Shown here: in pieces, positions 43,753-52,188 of the stretch | Layout of the letters: each line of letters opens with the position of its first letter | Numbering within the stretch: position 1 is the stretch's first letter | DNA from: Pseudomonas sp. B21-040 | GTDB taxonomy: Bacteria; Pseudomonadota; Gammaproteobacteria; Pseudomonadales; Pseudomonadaceae | Reading direction: 5' to 3' | DNA length: 64,000 nucleotides | Assembly: GCF_024748695.1 (NCBI RefSeq) | Contig: NZ_CP087176.1 | Coordinates: forward strand, 4,271,501-4,335,500 | Position numbers and translations under genes: made by a program | The notes under the pieces: model-generated | What the model was told of the DNA's origin: nothing | Seen by the model: only the letters and a program-made list of their open reading frames with translations | Database searches by the model: none

Positions 43753-45216
43753 ATGGCAAACGATGCAAAAGTCGAATCCAAAAACGAGACGTTTATCGCG
43801 CAAGAGGCTGAGGCGCTGAGCGCCCCCTCCCCTATCTGGCACAGACGAATCAGAGTCCAGGCGCGCAATCTGAGTCACTCGACCCAGTTTGTCATTGCCG
43901 CTGCGGTGATCCTGGGACTGACCATGTTCTTCGTCGGCAATTTGGTGAGCCTACGAATAGAAGGTGCCGCGGTACATAGCGCGGCAGAAGCCGCTGCTCA
44001 GTACATGGACACGTTTCTGGAGCCCTATGTGCAGGAGATGAGCCGGGACAACAACCTCTCGGCTGAAAGTGTCCAGGCCCTGGACCGCCTCACGCAAAGT
44101 CGTGCGCTAAAACAGCACATTGTTTCGATCAAGATCTGGCGGGCGGATGGCACAGTTGTCTACAGCACGAATAAAGCCATCACCAACCACCAATTCCCCG
44201 TGGATGAGATCACCGAGGCATTCAAAGGCAAAGTGGTCACCGACCTTGAAGAGCTGAGCCAGCAGGAGAACGAGTTCGAACGCAAGCTCAACCTGCCGCT
44301 CTATGAGATCTACGCGCCTCTGCGGGATTCAAACTCCAGGAAAGTCATCGCGGTGGGCGAGTTTTATGAAAAGGCCGAGAGCCTCAAGCGCGAGATCAAT
44401 CGTGTCCGACAGCAGGTATGGGAGGTTGTCGGCGCCGCGACGCTGGCAATGCTGACGCTGCTTTTCTTCATCGTGCGACGCGGTGACAAGATTATCCAGC
44501 GCCAACAAGTGGCACTGCACTTACGGCTGCAGGAGCAAACCCGTTTACACGTCAGCAATGTCGAACTCCAGCGCAAGATGGCGACGGCGACCCAGGAGTT
44601 TTCCCGGGTCAACGAACTCACCTTGCGGCGCATTGGTGCAGACCTGCACGATGGGCCGGCGCAGTTATTGACCTTGATTCTGATCCGGCTCGACGACTTG
44701 GCCGAAAACTGCTCCGCGGTCGATCAGGAGTCGATGGAAACCATTCGTGGCGCCGCTACCGACGCATTGCGGGAGGTCCGCGAACTATCACGAGGCCTGG
44801 CACTTCCGGAAATCAACGATTTGAGCCTGGTGGAAGAGTTGCAATTGGTGGCGCAACGGCACGAGCAACGCACGGGCACCAAGGTCACGTTAGCCCTGGG
44901 GCGACTACCGAAGGCCGCGTCACTACCACTCAAACTCTGTTTGTACCGTTTTGTGCAAGAAGCCCTCAACAACGCTTACCGTCATGCCAACGGCGAGGGT
45001 CAGGTCATCCAGGCGCAATACATTGATGAAGTATTGAATATCAGCGTCAGGGACAGGGGTCCCGGCATGACGGAGGACGCCATGCTGCTCGAGACATCCG
45101 GCAGAACCCGATTGGGGCTCGCCGGTTTGCGTTATCGCGTTGAATCGCTGGGCGGGTTGTTCAGCATCGACTCTTGCGCCTCGGGTACGTCGGTCAATGC
45201 ACAGTTCAAGATCTAG
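43753..45216 (+). CDS. Sensor histidine kinase, NarL-type (HisKA_3)
   Basis: 487 residues. TM1 about 46-67, an extracytoplasmic domain about 68-232, TM2 about 233-252 then a coiled coil. H-box ADLHDGPAQLL with phospho-accepting His; ATPase N-box VQEALNNAYRHANG; G-box DRGPGMTEDA and GLAGLRYRVESLGG. Its gene ends exactly where the convergent response regulator gene ends, so the pair is convergent with no gap. Starts MANDAKVESKN; the frame open upstream overlaps the previous gene. Confidence 0.9.
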   Translation: MANDAKVESKNETFIAQEAEALSAPSPIWHRRIRVQARNLSHSTQFVIAAAVILGLTMFFVGNLVSLRIEGAAVHSAAEAAAQYMDTFLEPYVQEMSRDNNLSAESVQALDRLTQSRALKQHIVSIKIWRADGTVVYSTNKAITNHQFPVDEITEAFKGKVVTDLEELSQQENEFERKLNLPLYEIYAPLRDSNSRKVIAVGEFYEKAESLKREINRVRQQVWEVVGAATLAMLTLLFFIVRRGDKIIQRQQVALHLRLQEQTRLHVSNVELQRKMATATQEFSRVNELTLRRIGADLHDGPAQLLTLILIRLDDLAENCSAVDQESMETIRGAATDALREVRELSRGLALPEINDLSLVEELQLVAQRHEQRTGTKVTLALGRLPKAASLPLKLCLYRFVQEALNNAYRHANGEGQVIQAQYIDEVLNISVRDRGPGMTEDAMLLETSGRTRLGLAGLRYRVESLGGLFSIDSCASGTSVNAQFKI

Positions 45217-45915
45217 TCAGGAGCCATTCCCGGCATCCGCTTGTGTTTTCCCTGCGTCGATGTGAAGCCGCCCGACAGCTTCGTGCGCCCTGTAATGCCG
45301 TAGGGCCGTGACCGCTTCGACACGATTTCGGGCGTGCAGTTTCTGCATCACGCAGCCCATGTGATGCTTGACGGTTTTTTCGCTGATCGACAGCTTTGAC
45401 GCAACCTCTCTATTGGTCAGCCCCTTTGAAACTTCACAAATGACTTCCTCCTCGCGAGGGGTGAGATCAAACGTTTGATTTTCCGCTTTGTGTTTCTTGA
45501 TGTTATTGAGCAGTTTATTGGCGAATTCGGGGGTGATGTATGACTCGCCCTTGGCAACCGACCTGATCGCCAGGACCAGTTCCGGTCCACTGACACCTTT
45601 CAACACATACCCGCGCGCGCCGGCCTCCAGTGCCGAAAAGGCGTCATCTTCGGATTCCGAAACGGTCAGCATCAGCACCTTCACTTCCGGCAGCTCAGTG
45701 GCAATGAATCGTACCGCGGCGAAAACATCGCCCGGCATATTGACGTCCATCAACATCACGTCCGGACGAACCCTCACCGCAATATCCCTGGCTTCCTCCG
45801 CATTGGCGCCCTGCTCCACGACCTGAAGATCCGCCCGCCTTTTCAACGTATTGGCAACGCCCTCACGCAACAAAGGATGATCGTCGGCAATGCCGATGCG
45901 AATGGATGGACTCAT
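45217..45915 (-). CDS. LuxR/NarL-type response regulator
   Basis: 232 residues. Receiver domain with acidic pair in IADDHP, phospho-acceptor Asp in VMLMDVNMPG and Lys in YVLKGVSG. C-terminal LuxR HTH: LTPREEEVICEVSKGLTNREVASKLSISEKTVKHHMG. Partner of the HisKA_3 kinase; stop codons are adjacent at 45214-45216 and 45217-45219 on opposite strands. Because the genes converge, they need separate promoters. Confidence 0.92.
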   Translation of the reverse strand: MSPSIRIGIADDHPLLREGVANTLKRRADLQVVEQGANAEEARDIAVRVRPDVMLMDVNMPGDVFAAVRFIATELPEVKVLMLTVSESEDDAFSALEAGARGYVLKGVSGPELVLAIRSVAKGESYITPEFANKLLNNIKKHKAENQTFDLTPREEEVICEVSKGLTNREVASKLSISEKTVKHHMGCVMQKLHARNRVEAVTALRHYRAHEAVGRLHIDAGKTQADAGNGS

Positions 45916-46277
45916 AACGCGCTCCCGAAAGGATTAGCACTCGAACACTCATTGATTAATAGCAGGGAACCAGGGACCCCGCTGGTTATCCGTCGAGTGT
46001 CCAAGGCTCCGGGCGTCAAGAAATCAGACTTAGGTCGGATAAATTTCGATCGTCAGTAAGCAATCACGACGTGGGGATTCTGAACCTCTGTACCCCAACC
46101 CATTGTTTTAAAAGGCCGCTACGCCCATCAAAAAACAGACAGTCTCATTCACCCGGATTCATCATTCATTCGACCAACCGTCGCTCTTCTTCGATCAGGC
46201 ACATACAGCGGCAGCACCGGCCCCGCCTGGACTTGCGTCGACGGGCTACTCGAGTGCGCCCCCAGTGAAATGCGGGT
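45916..46277. other. Intergenic, no gene supported
   Basis: 362 bp between divergently placed ends: start of the response regulator and end of the TetR gene. No convincing hairpin or ORF. A response-regulator promoter probably lies near 45920-46050. Confidence 0.4.
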
Positions 46278-46952
46278 TCACTTTCGCAATATTGCGGACA
46301 CAGCCTTGCGCTTTTGCCGCGCCGGCTCATCCTCCGCCAGCGCCTGGCGGACGAGCGCTCGAGCGGCCCAAACGCAGGTGTCGAGCGATTCTTCGATGCT
46401 CGCGCCACCGATATCGCGCACGGCGATCAACGCTTCGGTGCCGATCACGATCGACAGTGCCTGTTTCAGTCGCTTGCGTGCGCGGGGTGAGAGCACGTCT
46501 TTCAGCGAGTCGACAATCGGCTCGATGTAGCTCATGCGTCGTCCCGGCCGCAAGGGTTCGTGGGGTTCCGTTTCGAGCCACACCGTCATGAACGAGCGTT
46601 CCATCACGTGCAGGCCAATCTCGTCGTCGAGCAGCAGTGTGTTCAACGCGTTCGCCGCCAGGCCGATGCCCTTTACCGGATCGTCTCCCGGCCGCCAGAG
46701 GTTCTCCAGCGGCGTCATGTCGCGATCGGCCGCCGTCTCGCTGATCAACGCCTCAGGCGAGGGAAAGTAACGATACGCCGTGGCCCGCGACACCATCGCG
46801 CGCTCGGCGACTTGCGCGACAGTCGGGTTGTGGCCCTCGTCGCGTAAGGCGATGGCGGCATCGATCAGCGCTTGACGCGTGCGTTGCCGCTGGTTGGCGC
46901 GGCCTTGCGTATCAGTATCACGGACAGGCGGGCTTGACTTCGAGGTCGGCAT
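46278..46952 (-). CDS. TetR-family regulator
   Basis: 224 residues. HTH about residues 25-70: RTRQALIDAAIALRDEGHN and VAQVAERAMVSRATAYRYFP. The ligand domain follows. An 18-bp perfect palindrome lies 26 bases upstream of the ATG in the divergent gap with the membrane protein. It is probably self-regulating. A remnant related to its middle part occurs at 51383-51440. Confidence 0.87.
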   Translation of the reverse strand: MPTSKSSPPVRDTDTQGRANQRQRTRQALIDAAIALRDEGHNPTVAQVAERAMVSRATAYRYFPSPEALISETAADRDMTPLENLWRPGDDPVKGIGLAANALNTLLLDDEIGLHVMERSFMTVWLETEPHEPLRPGRRMSYIEPIVDSLKDVLSPRARKRLKQALSIVIGTEALIAVRDIGGASIEESLDTCVWAARALVRQALAEDEPARQKRKAVSAILRK

Positions 46953-46977
46953 GGAATAAATGATACTCCGTCTTGTA

Positions 46978-46995
46978 ATGAGACTTAAGTCTCAT
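46978..46995. promoter_or_regulatory. Perfect 18-bp palindrome, TetR operator candidate
   Basis: ATGAGACTTAAGTCTCAT, symmetric throughout, between the TetR gene (start 46952) and the divergent membrane protein (start 47121). Size and place suit a TetR dimer. Confidence 0.75.
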
Positions 46996-47120
46996 AATAG
47001 ACACGCAACGCAGGATATGCCAATGGCGCTTTGCGAAGCACAATCGGCGCGCCGGGCATAACGATTCCACATCGTTTTTTCAGCAACTGAGCGCGCCTCA
47101 GGGCGCATGAGGTGAATGCC

Positions 47121-47546
47121 ATGAATCACAATCCCCGTTCACGGACCTGGTTTCGGCTCGCGGCCCTCTACTTTGCCAGTGGCGTGGCGCTGGGCGTGAC
47201 GATGGGCGCTTCCGGCGACCATTCACTCTTCGCGGTACATGCCCATATCAATCTGTTGGGGTGGATGTCGATGGCACTGTTCGGGCTGTTCGGCACGTTG
47301 CACCCGTCAATCACTGAAGGACGCATCGCTAGCGCACAGTTCTGGACGTACAACGTTGGCGTACCGGTGATGCTCGGCGCACTGACACTGCGTATCAAGG
47401 GCTTCCCCTCAGTCGAGCCATTGATTGCGTTCGCATCAATTCTCATCGGTTTCAGTGTGCTGCTCTTCGTGTGGCAGGTGTTCTCGCGCATCGGCGTAAC
47501 ATTCGAAAATTTTAGCGGTGCGAACGGTGAATCGCGTCAGTCATGA
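47121..47546 (+). CDS. Small four-span membrane protein
   Basis: 141 residues, MNHNPRSRTWFRLAALYFAS. Four predicted spans, including AVHAHINLLGWMSMALFGLF and VPVMLGALTLRIKG. The HAHINLLGW motif resembles haem-copper oxidase subunit I helices (His ligand region), but the rest is missing, so it is related to cytochrome-oxidase-like small proteins and not an enzyme by itself. GAGGTG precedes the ATG. Likely target of the divergent TetR. Confidence 0.7.
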   Translation: MNHNPRSRTWFRLAALYFASGVALGVTMGASGDHSLFAVHAHINLLGWMSMALFGLFGTLHPSITEGRIASAQFWTYNVGVPVMLGALTLRIKGFPSVEPLIAFASILIGFSVLLFVWQVFSRIGVTFENFSGANGESRQS

Positions 47547-47705
47547 CGCAGGTTACTTCTAGTCGTATTTAGGCAGCGTATCGGTGCAGGGTGTGTCCTC
47601 CCTGGATCGGATGCTGCCCTTTGCGACCGGGAATCATAGTGATTTCTCACTGTTCTTTGAACACGTCAAAGCGTAGGACGCAGGCGATGATACCGACAGA
47701 CAGTG

Positions 47706-48527
47706 ATGGTGCAGCCGCTTTCCGCTTATCTCCAGCAGCCCGCGCCACCTGCAGCACCCGCGATTGATTTCCCGAAGATCGATAAAGACCTGGTGAAGAC
47801 TGACTTCTTCAAGTATCTGGGCTTTGCCTTGCAGTTCGACCCGGCCACACCGGACGAAGTAGCGATCCGCGAGAAACTTGCCCGAATCGGCGTCGGCAAG
47901 GACTTCAACTTCCAGAACCTGTCCGCCGAACAGAAAACCGCGGTGGTTCAAGGCCTGCAGGCTGGGTATGCAAAGGTTGAGGAAGGGATTAAAAATCTGG
48001 GCACCAGGATTAATGGCTGGAACGTTGTCGGTGCCGGCGGCGACAACGCCTTCTACAATGGCGACTGGCTCAACCGTGCTGCTGTTGCGCAAGCAGGCAT
48101 ATACGCCAACGATGCCGATGAGGCCACGTACTCGCTGGCCAATACCTTGCCAAATGGCGAACCGCTCGACGGCAGCAAGCACAACTACACGATCACCTTT
48201 GCTGCCGGACAACTTCCACCGGTTAATGCCTTCTGGTCAGTGACGATGTACGACGGCAAGACGCAATTGCTGATCGAAAACCCGATCAATCGCTACCTCA
48301 TCAACTCACCAATGTTGCCCGGTATGAAGAAGAATGCGGACGGCTCACTAACGCTCTACCTGCAGAAAAACTCACCCGGCGTGGACAAGGAAAGCAACTG
48401 GCTGCCCGCACCGAATGATCGGATCTACCTGGTGATGCGTCTCTATTGGCCGAAGACGCAGGCGCCTTCCATCTTGCCGCCTGGCAAAGGAACGTGGAGC
48501 CCGCCGCAGATCGTCAAGGCTTCATAA
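47706..48527 (+). pseudogene. DUF1254/DUF1214 protein, N-terminally truncated
   Basis: About 273 residues. The DUF1214 part is well kept (GSKHNYTITFAAGQLPPVNA, FWSVTMYDGKTQLLIENPIN, SPGVDKESNWLPAPND). The family is normally around 450-500 residues with an N-terminal DUF1254 domain and signal peptide; both are missing. The sequence upstream of MVQPLSAYLQQ has no related frame. It could still be expressed from the GTG/ATG at 47703-47708, but looks like a truncated relic. Confidence 0.7.
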
Positions 48528-48644
48528 CGTCCGCGACCGTTTGCCATGCGTCGATTGCTGTGCAACGAACCCTCCTCTAACGTCCCTCTCCTTCGGCAAG
48601 GCGTATATAGAGATCAGCCCCCGCTGGACCTCGACACTGTGCAG

Positions 48645-50276
48645 CTAAAAGTGCGCAGTGTCCGCCTTGGCGACTGGCAGGCTGGTCGAGAGAGGAACGC
48701 TCTGCGTGACCTTGGCCATCTGGGTAATTTCCACCTGCAACTGATCCTTGCCGAGCAGGTAGTCGGCCAGCTTCTGCGAAAACGGCCAGTAGTTCAGTTC
48801 GGCAGTCACGGTGATCGGCCCGACGGCGTCGGCCGGCACCAGGAAGGAGAACTCCCCAATATCGTAGCCCTTGGGCAGAATGCGGTTGTCCGAGAGAATT
48901 TGCGTGGCATTCCAGACTTCGACGTCCAACGGATTGCCGTCCTTGTCGCCAATGTGCACTTTGAAGTTTCGGGTGTTGTCCTCGGTCTTGCCGTCCTTGA
49001 TCGAACCCAGCCGATAGAGCTCGCGACCACTGGCATCCAGTACCCGGAAATCAATCCACATCTCCCGTCCCTCTGGAAAGCCGGTCGGTAGCTTGTGCCC
49101 TGCGCCGACATTCGCAACTTTGACCGCAACCGAGGTGTATTGCCCGGGAATGACAGTTGCCGGCAGTTGCTGGAATTGTATTTGCGCCGCACGCACGAGC
49201 ATGTCGCGCGCGCGTTGCGCACCCTCGTCCTGACCGAGGTGCTTGAGCATCATGGCGTTGGCTCCGCTGAACCAATGCGAGGCGACTTGCTCGCGGTCCG
49301 GCCCCATGATCGCGGCCTTACCCGCAAAACCCTGCATATGGCAACTCTGGCAGGTTACATCGTTAAGGCTGTAGGCACTCTCCTGCCATTCGTCATAGGT
49401 TCGCTCGACCGCCACACTGCTGAACGGGTGCGTGACGTTGTGACAAGTGCCGCAAAAGTCCGAGCGCGTGTGCAGAGCGGAATACACGGTGTCGTGATAA
49501 GGCGAAACGGCATCTTTACGCGGGCCGAACTTGGTGGGTTTACCGTGCGCTCGAGGGCTCAAGACATAAGCGCCGTTATCGAGGCCCGTGCGGGCACTGA
49601 TGTTGTGACAGGTCTCGCAATCGACCCCGGGCATTGGATGATGTTGGGTGCTGTCTTCAATCGATGAGCGGTTGATTTCCGAAGTGATCTGACCGGTCGT
49701 GAGACCAATCGGGGTATGGCAGCCGGTGCAGAAGTTATCGACCTTCCCGTCGGTGGCCGAACTCGCACGCTTGAGCAAGGCTCGATAGATGGGCTCATCC
49801 CAGGCTTGGGACATCATCGAGGAGCGCCACTGCTTGTAAATCTCCGTATGGCAAGCGCCACATACCTGGGCATTGTCGAAGTCCTTAACATTCAAAACCA
49901 GGTTGCCAGTGGTATTGGCCCGGTGCGGAAAGAACGGCATCCCACCATTCACATGCATGAGCTTGGAGCGTTCCGGCTCCAGCCACTTCTCATTGGCTTG
50001 AGTGTCATTGCCCTGAGGTTCATCGGCCACGACCAGAGTGACCGTAAGCAGGCAAGCCAGAAAGCACAAAAAACGGCGAACGAAAGGTTTGATCACCAGG
50101 AAAAACAGTATGAACAATATCGTGAGCGAAATACTCAAGCCGACAAGGGCCAGCTTGACGCCAGCCGAGACATTGAACGAGGCCGTGCAAGAGCCGGCGC
50201 ACATTACCCATAGAACCATCAAGGCCGATAACCAGCGCAACGCTGCCGGTGTACACGTACGTTTAGAGTGATTCAT
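48645..50276 (-). CDS. Membrane-anchored pentahaem cytochrome c
   Basis: 543 residues, MNHSKRTCTPAALRWLSALM after AGGGGGA. Three N-terminal hydrophobic segments (to about residue 85). Five CXXCH haem sites: CGACH, CTGCH, CETCH, CGTCH, CQSCH, about residues 137-320. A C-terminal beta-rich domain follows with VANVGAGHKLPTGFPEGREM. Resembles cytochrome c554/NapC-like multihaem families. It probably moves electrons in the periplasm. The neighbouring oxidase operon suggests, but does not show, a link. Confidence 0.85.
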   Translation of the reverse strand: MNHSKRTCTPAALRWLSALMVLWVMCAGSCTASFNVSAGVKLALVGLSISLTILFILFFLVIKPFVRRFLCFLACLLTVTLVVADEPQGNDTQANEKWLEPERSKLMHVNGGMPFFPHRANTTGNLVLNVKDFDNAQVCGACHTEIYKQWRSSMMSQAWDEPIYRALLKRASSATDGKVDNFCTGCHTPIGLTTGQITSEINRSSIEDSTQHHPMPGVDCETCHNISARTGLDNGAYVLSPRAHGKPTKFGPRKDAVSPYHDTVYSALHTRSDFCGTCHNVTHPFSSVAVERTYDEWQESAYSLNDVTCQSCHMQGFAGKAAIMGPDREQVASHWFSGANAMMLKHLGQDEGAQRARDMLVRAAQIQFQQLPATVIPGQYTSVAVKVANVGAGHKLPTGFPEGREMWIDFRVLDASGRELYRLGSIKDGKTEDNTRNFKVHIGDKDGNPLDVEVWNATQILSDNRILPKGYDIGEFSFLVPADAVGPITVTAELNYWPFSQKLADYLLGKDQLQVEITQMAKVTQSVPLSTSLPVAKADTAHF

Positions 50277-50767
50277 AAGAATTCCCCCTAGACGGTTGCA
50301 GAGGATGACTGCGGCACTTCTATTGAGTAGCCAGGGGAATTTTATGACGCAAACCGATGGTTATATGTAATCACTCAACGGGGGTACTTTCAGCTCCAAA
50401 GCTTCCCGACTCTGCGCCTTTGGTGGATGGGATAAGCTGACGTAGCAATTACTTTGCCAGCACTGCGGCAAACATGTGCGATGAACTGAACGCCCCGCAC
50501 ACATTGGCCACTGGCTGAAATAGTGTGTTGATGGAGACGCGAATGCTGCCGGGGAATGGCGCTCATTAGTGGGGGGGGACTCACGCCGAAACCGGGGGTG
50601 GCGTCGCGTATGTGGACATGCCGCGTTTTACGCAAACTCCCCGTGATTACAGCCCGATTCGTTGAAGACCACCACTCCACGGCCTAAAAGACGCCCCTAG
50701 GGGGAAGGTTATGCCCGCCCCCCTGGTTGAAACAAAGTTTCCACTAGTTCTGACTCTGCACCCGCGA
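50277..50767. other. Intergenic, 491 bp, no gene supported
   Basis: A palindrome CCCCTAGGGG near 50693-50702 and a G-run at 50571-50578 are visible. The few open frames have poor composition. The promoter of the cytochrome gene should lie at its left end. Confidence 0.45.
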
Positions 50768-51199
50768 TCAATCGCCATGCTTGTGTTTATGTTTATCCTT
50801 ATTTTTATTCTTATGCTTGTAGTCAGAACTGTGTTGGTCGTTGTCATCGGCCATATTGTTGCCGACAGCCCCCCCTGCAGCACCGCCCAGTCCAGCGCCG
50901 ATCAGGCCACCGGTTGAGCCACCGACGCTGTTGCCAATCACCTGGCCACCCGCTGCCCCGAGCCCCCCACCAATAGCTGATTCAGTCTTCTTGCCGCTCT
51001 TCGCCGTCATTGCGCCCCCAGCCGCGCCACCTACTCCCGCTCCGATCGCGGCGCCCGTGCTACCGCCCATGGCCTGACCGACCACGCTTCCAAGGGCGCC
51101 GCCGACACCGCCACCGATAGCCGTGTTGGTAGTTTCGCCGGCGAGGGAGTACTGCGATACAAGAAGGCTAATTGCAACGATGGAGAATGATTTACGCAT
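50768..51199 (-). CDS. Glycine-zipper secreted protein
   Basis: 143 residues. Signal peptide MRKSFSIVAISLLVSQYSLAG; then two glycine-zipper blocks (GGGVGGALGSVVGQAMGGST and GGLGAAGGQVIGNSVGGSTG), of the kind found in envelope-integral proteins. The C terminus is Asp/Lys/His-rich (SSDYKHKNKNKDKHKHKHGD) and may bind metals. Function unknown. Confidence 0.72.
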   Translation of the reverse strand: MRKSFSIVAISLLVSQYSLAGETTNTAIGGGVGGALGSVVGQAMGGSTGAAIGAGVGGAAGGAMTAKSGKKTESAIGGGLGAAGGQVIGNSVGGSTGGLIGAGLGGAAGGAVGNNMADDNDQHSSDYKHKNKNKDKHKHKHGD

Positions 51200-51532
51200 C
51201 AGACAGACCTTAAGAAATACACAAAAGAAGAAAAGTCTGTTGGTACGAAACAGTCAGGTCAATACTTATTCGGCCGTGCAGTAACCTGGATCAATCAATC
51301 GGTGAGTTGTAAAACCGTTTATCGATGAAATATGACCTGTGGGCGACCCCGCTAAACCGGGGGGTCGATAGCGCGCCGGGGATGAGCGCACGTCTTTGCG
51401 CGAGTCGACAATCGGCTCGACTCGGATCATGCGCCACCCGGTTGTATTCCTTACGACTGAAGGTCTATACGGTCACACTCGGCACCGCCCTCCCCCCGAA
51501 GAGAAAGACCGATGCCGAGCATCACGTAGCCA
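51200..51532. other. Intergenic with a TetR gene remnant
   Basis: No gene. 51383-51440 on the minus strand reads GWRMIRVEPIVDSRKDVRSS, close to GRRMSYIEPIVDSLKDVLSP of the TetR at 46278-46952, so a fragment of a related regulator remains. A CCCCG/CGGGG hairpin is at 51347-51363. Confidence 0.55.
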
Positions 51533-51871
51533 CTACTCAATCAGCTGATCAATCAAAACCGCGTTGGTATAGATCAAGCTGCCATCGCTCGCTCGGTGCC
51601 CGACCATATGGAACTGTCCGCGTTTGTGCTGCAGATAGACACGCATCTGGCAGTCGGACAAGGGGGCGTATCCCTCGGGCATTCTTAACTCCATCGAGCT
51701 CATATCGACATCGACCATGGCTTCAGGCTCTTGGGTCTTCTGCAAGCGCTCTTCGGCCTCTTCCAGACGGAGATGGAGAGGTCCGTCGACGTAGAAATGG
51801 ACTTCCCCCATCGGGGTGGACTTTTGGGCGCCGCTGGTTTTGCACCAGCCTTCGATCGTCAGGGCACTCAT
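51533..51871 (-). CDS. Hypothetical protein, 112 residues
   Basis: From MSALTIEGWCKTSGAQKST behind GGGAGG; the first part of the longer frame at 51886 lacks a ribosome binding site. No signal peptide and no known domain. Mixed sheet/helix prediction, with a basic central stretch. It precedes the oxidase operon in the opposite direction. Not recognised. Confidence 0.55.
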   Translation of the reverse strand: MSALTIEGWCKTSGAQKSTPMGEVHFYVDGPLHLRLEEAEERLQKTQEPEAMVDVDMSSMELRMPEGYAPLSDCQMRVYLQHKRGQFHMVGHRASDGSLIYTNAVLIDQLIE

Positions 51872-52188
51872 GACGAAACCTCCCATGTGGATTGCTGGAC
51901 TCTGTAGCTATCGTCCCTGCTCAATGCCATCACTTACGTTTGATGACTGCACAAGGGCAGAGTTCGTCTTTTTTGGCGCCGCTTCTGGCCGAACCCTGCC
52001 GTCCGTCATCAGAAATTCAGTATAGCTGGTCGCCGGGCCTCGCTTGCCAGCCTCACGGTACAACCCGATGGTTCTATACTTCTTACTGACTTTGCCACCC
52101 GGACGGGTGGTATTTGTCTTCCCTGCTTGGATGTCAGTGGCGATGCTTTTGCATAACCAATGAACAACAGGAATAGGATGAAGAGGAA

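Noticed and set aside
50571..50702. G-run and CCCCTAGGGG palindrome as regulatory elements
   Set aside because: Position away from any start codon and no second copy; not enough to claim function.
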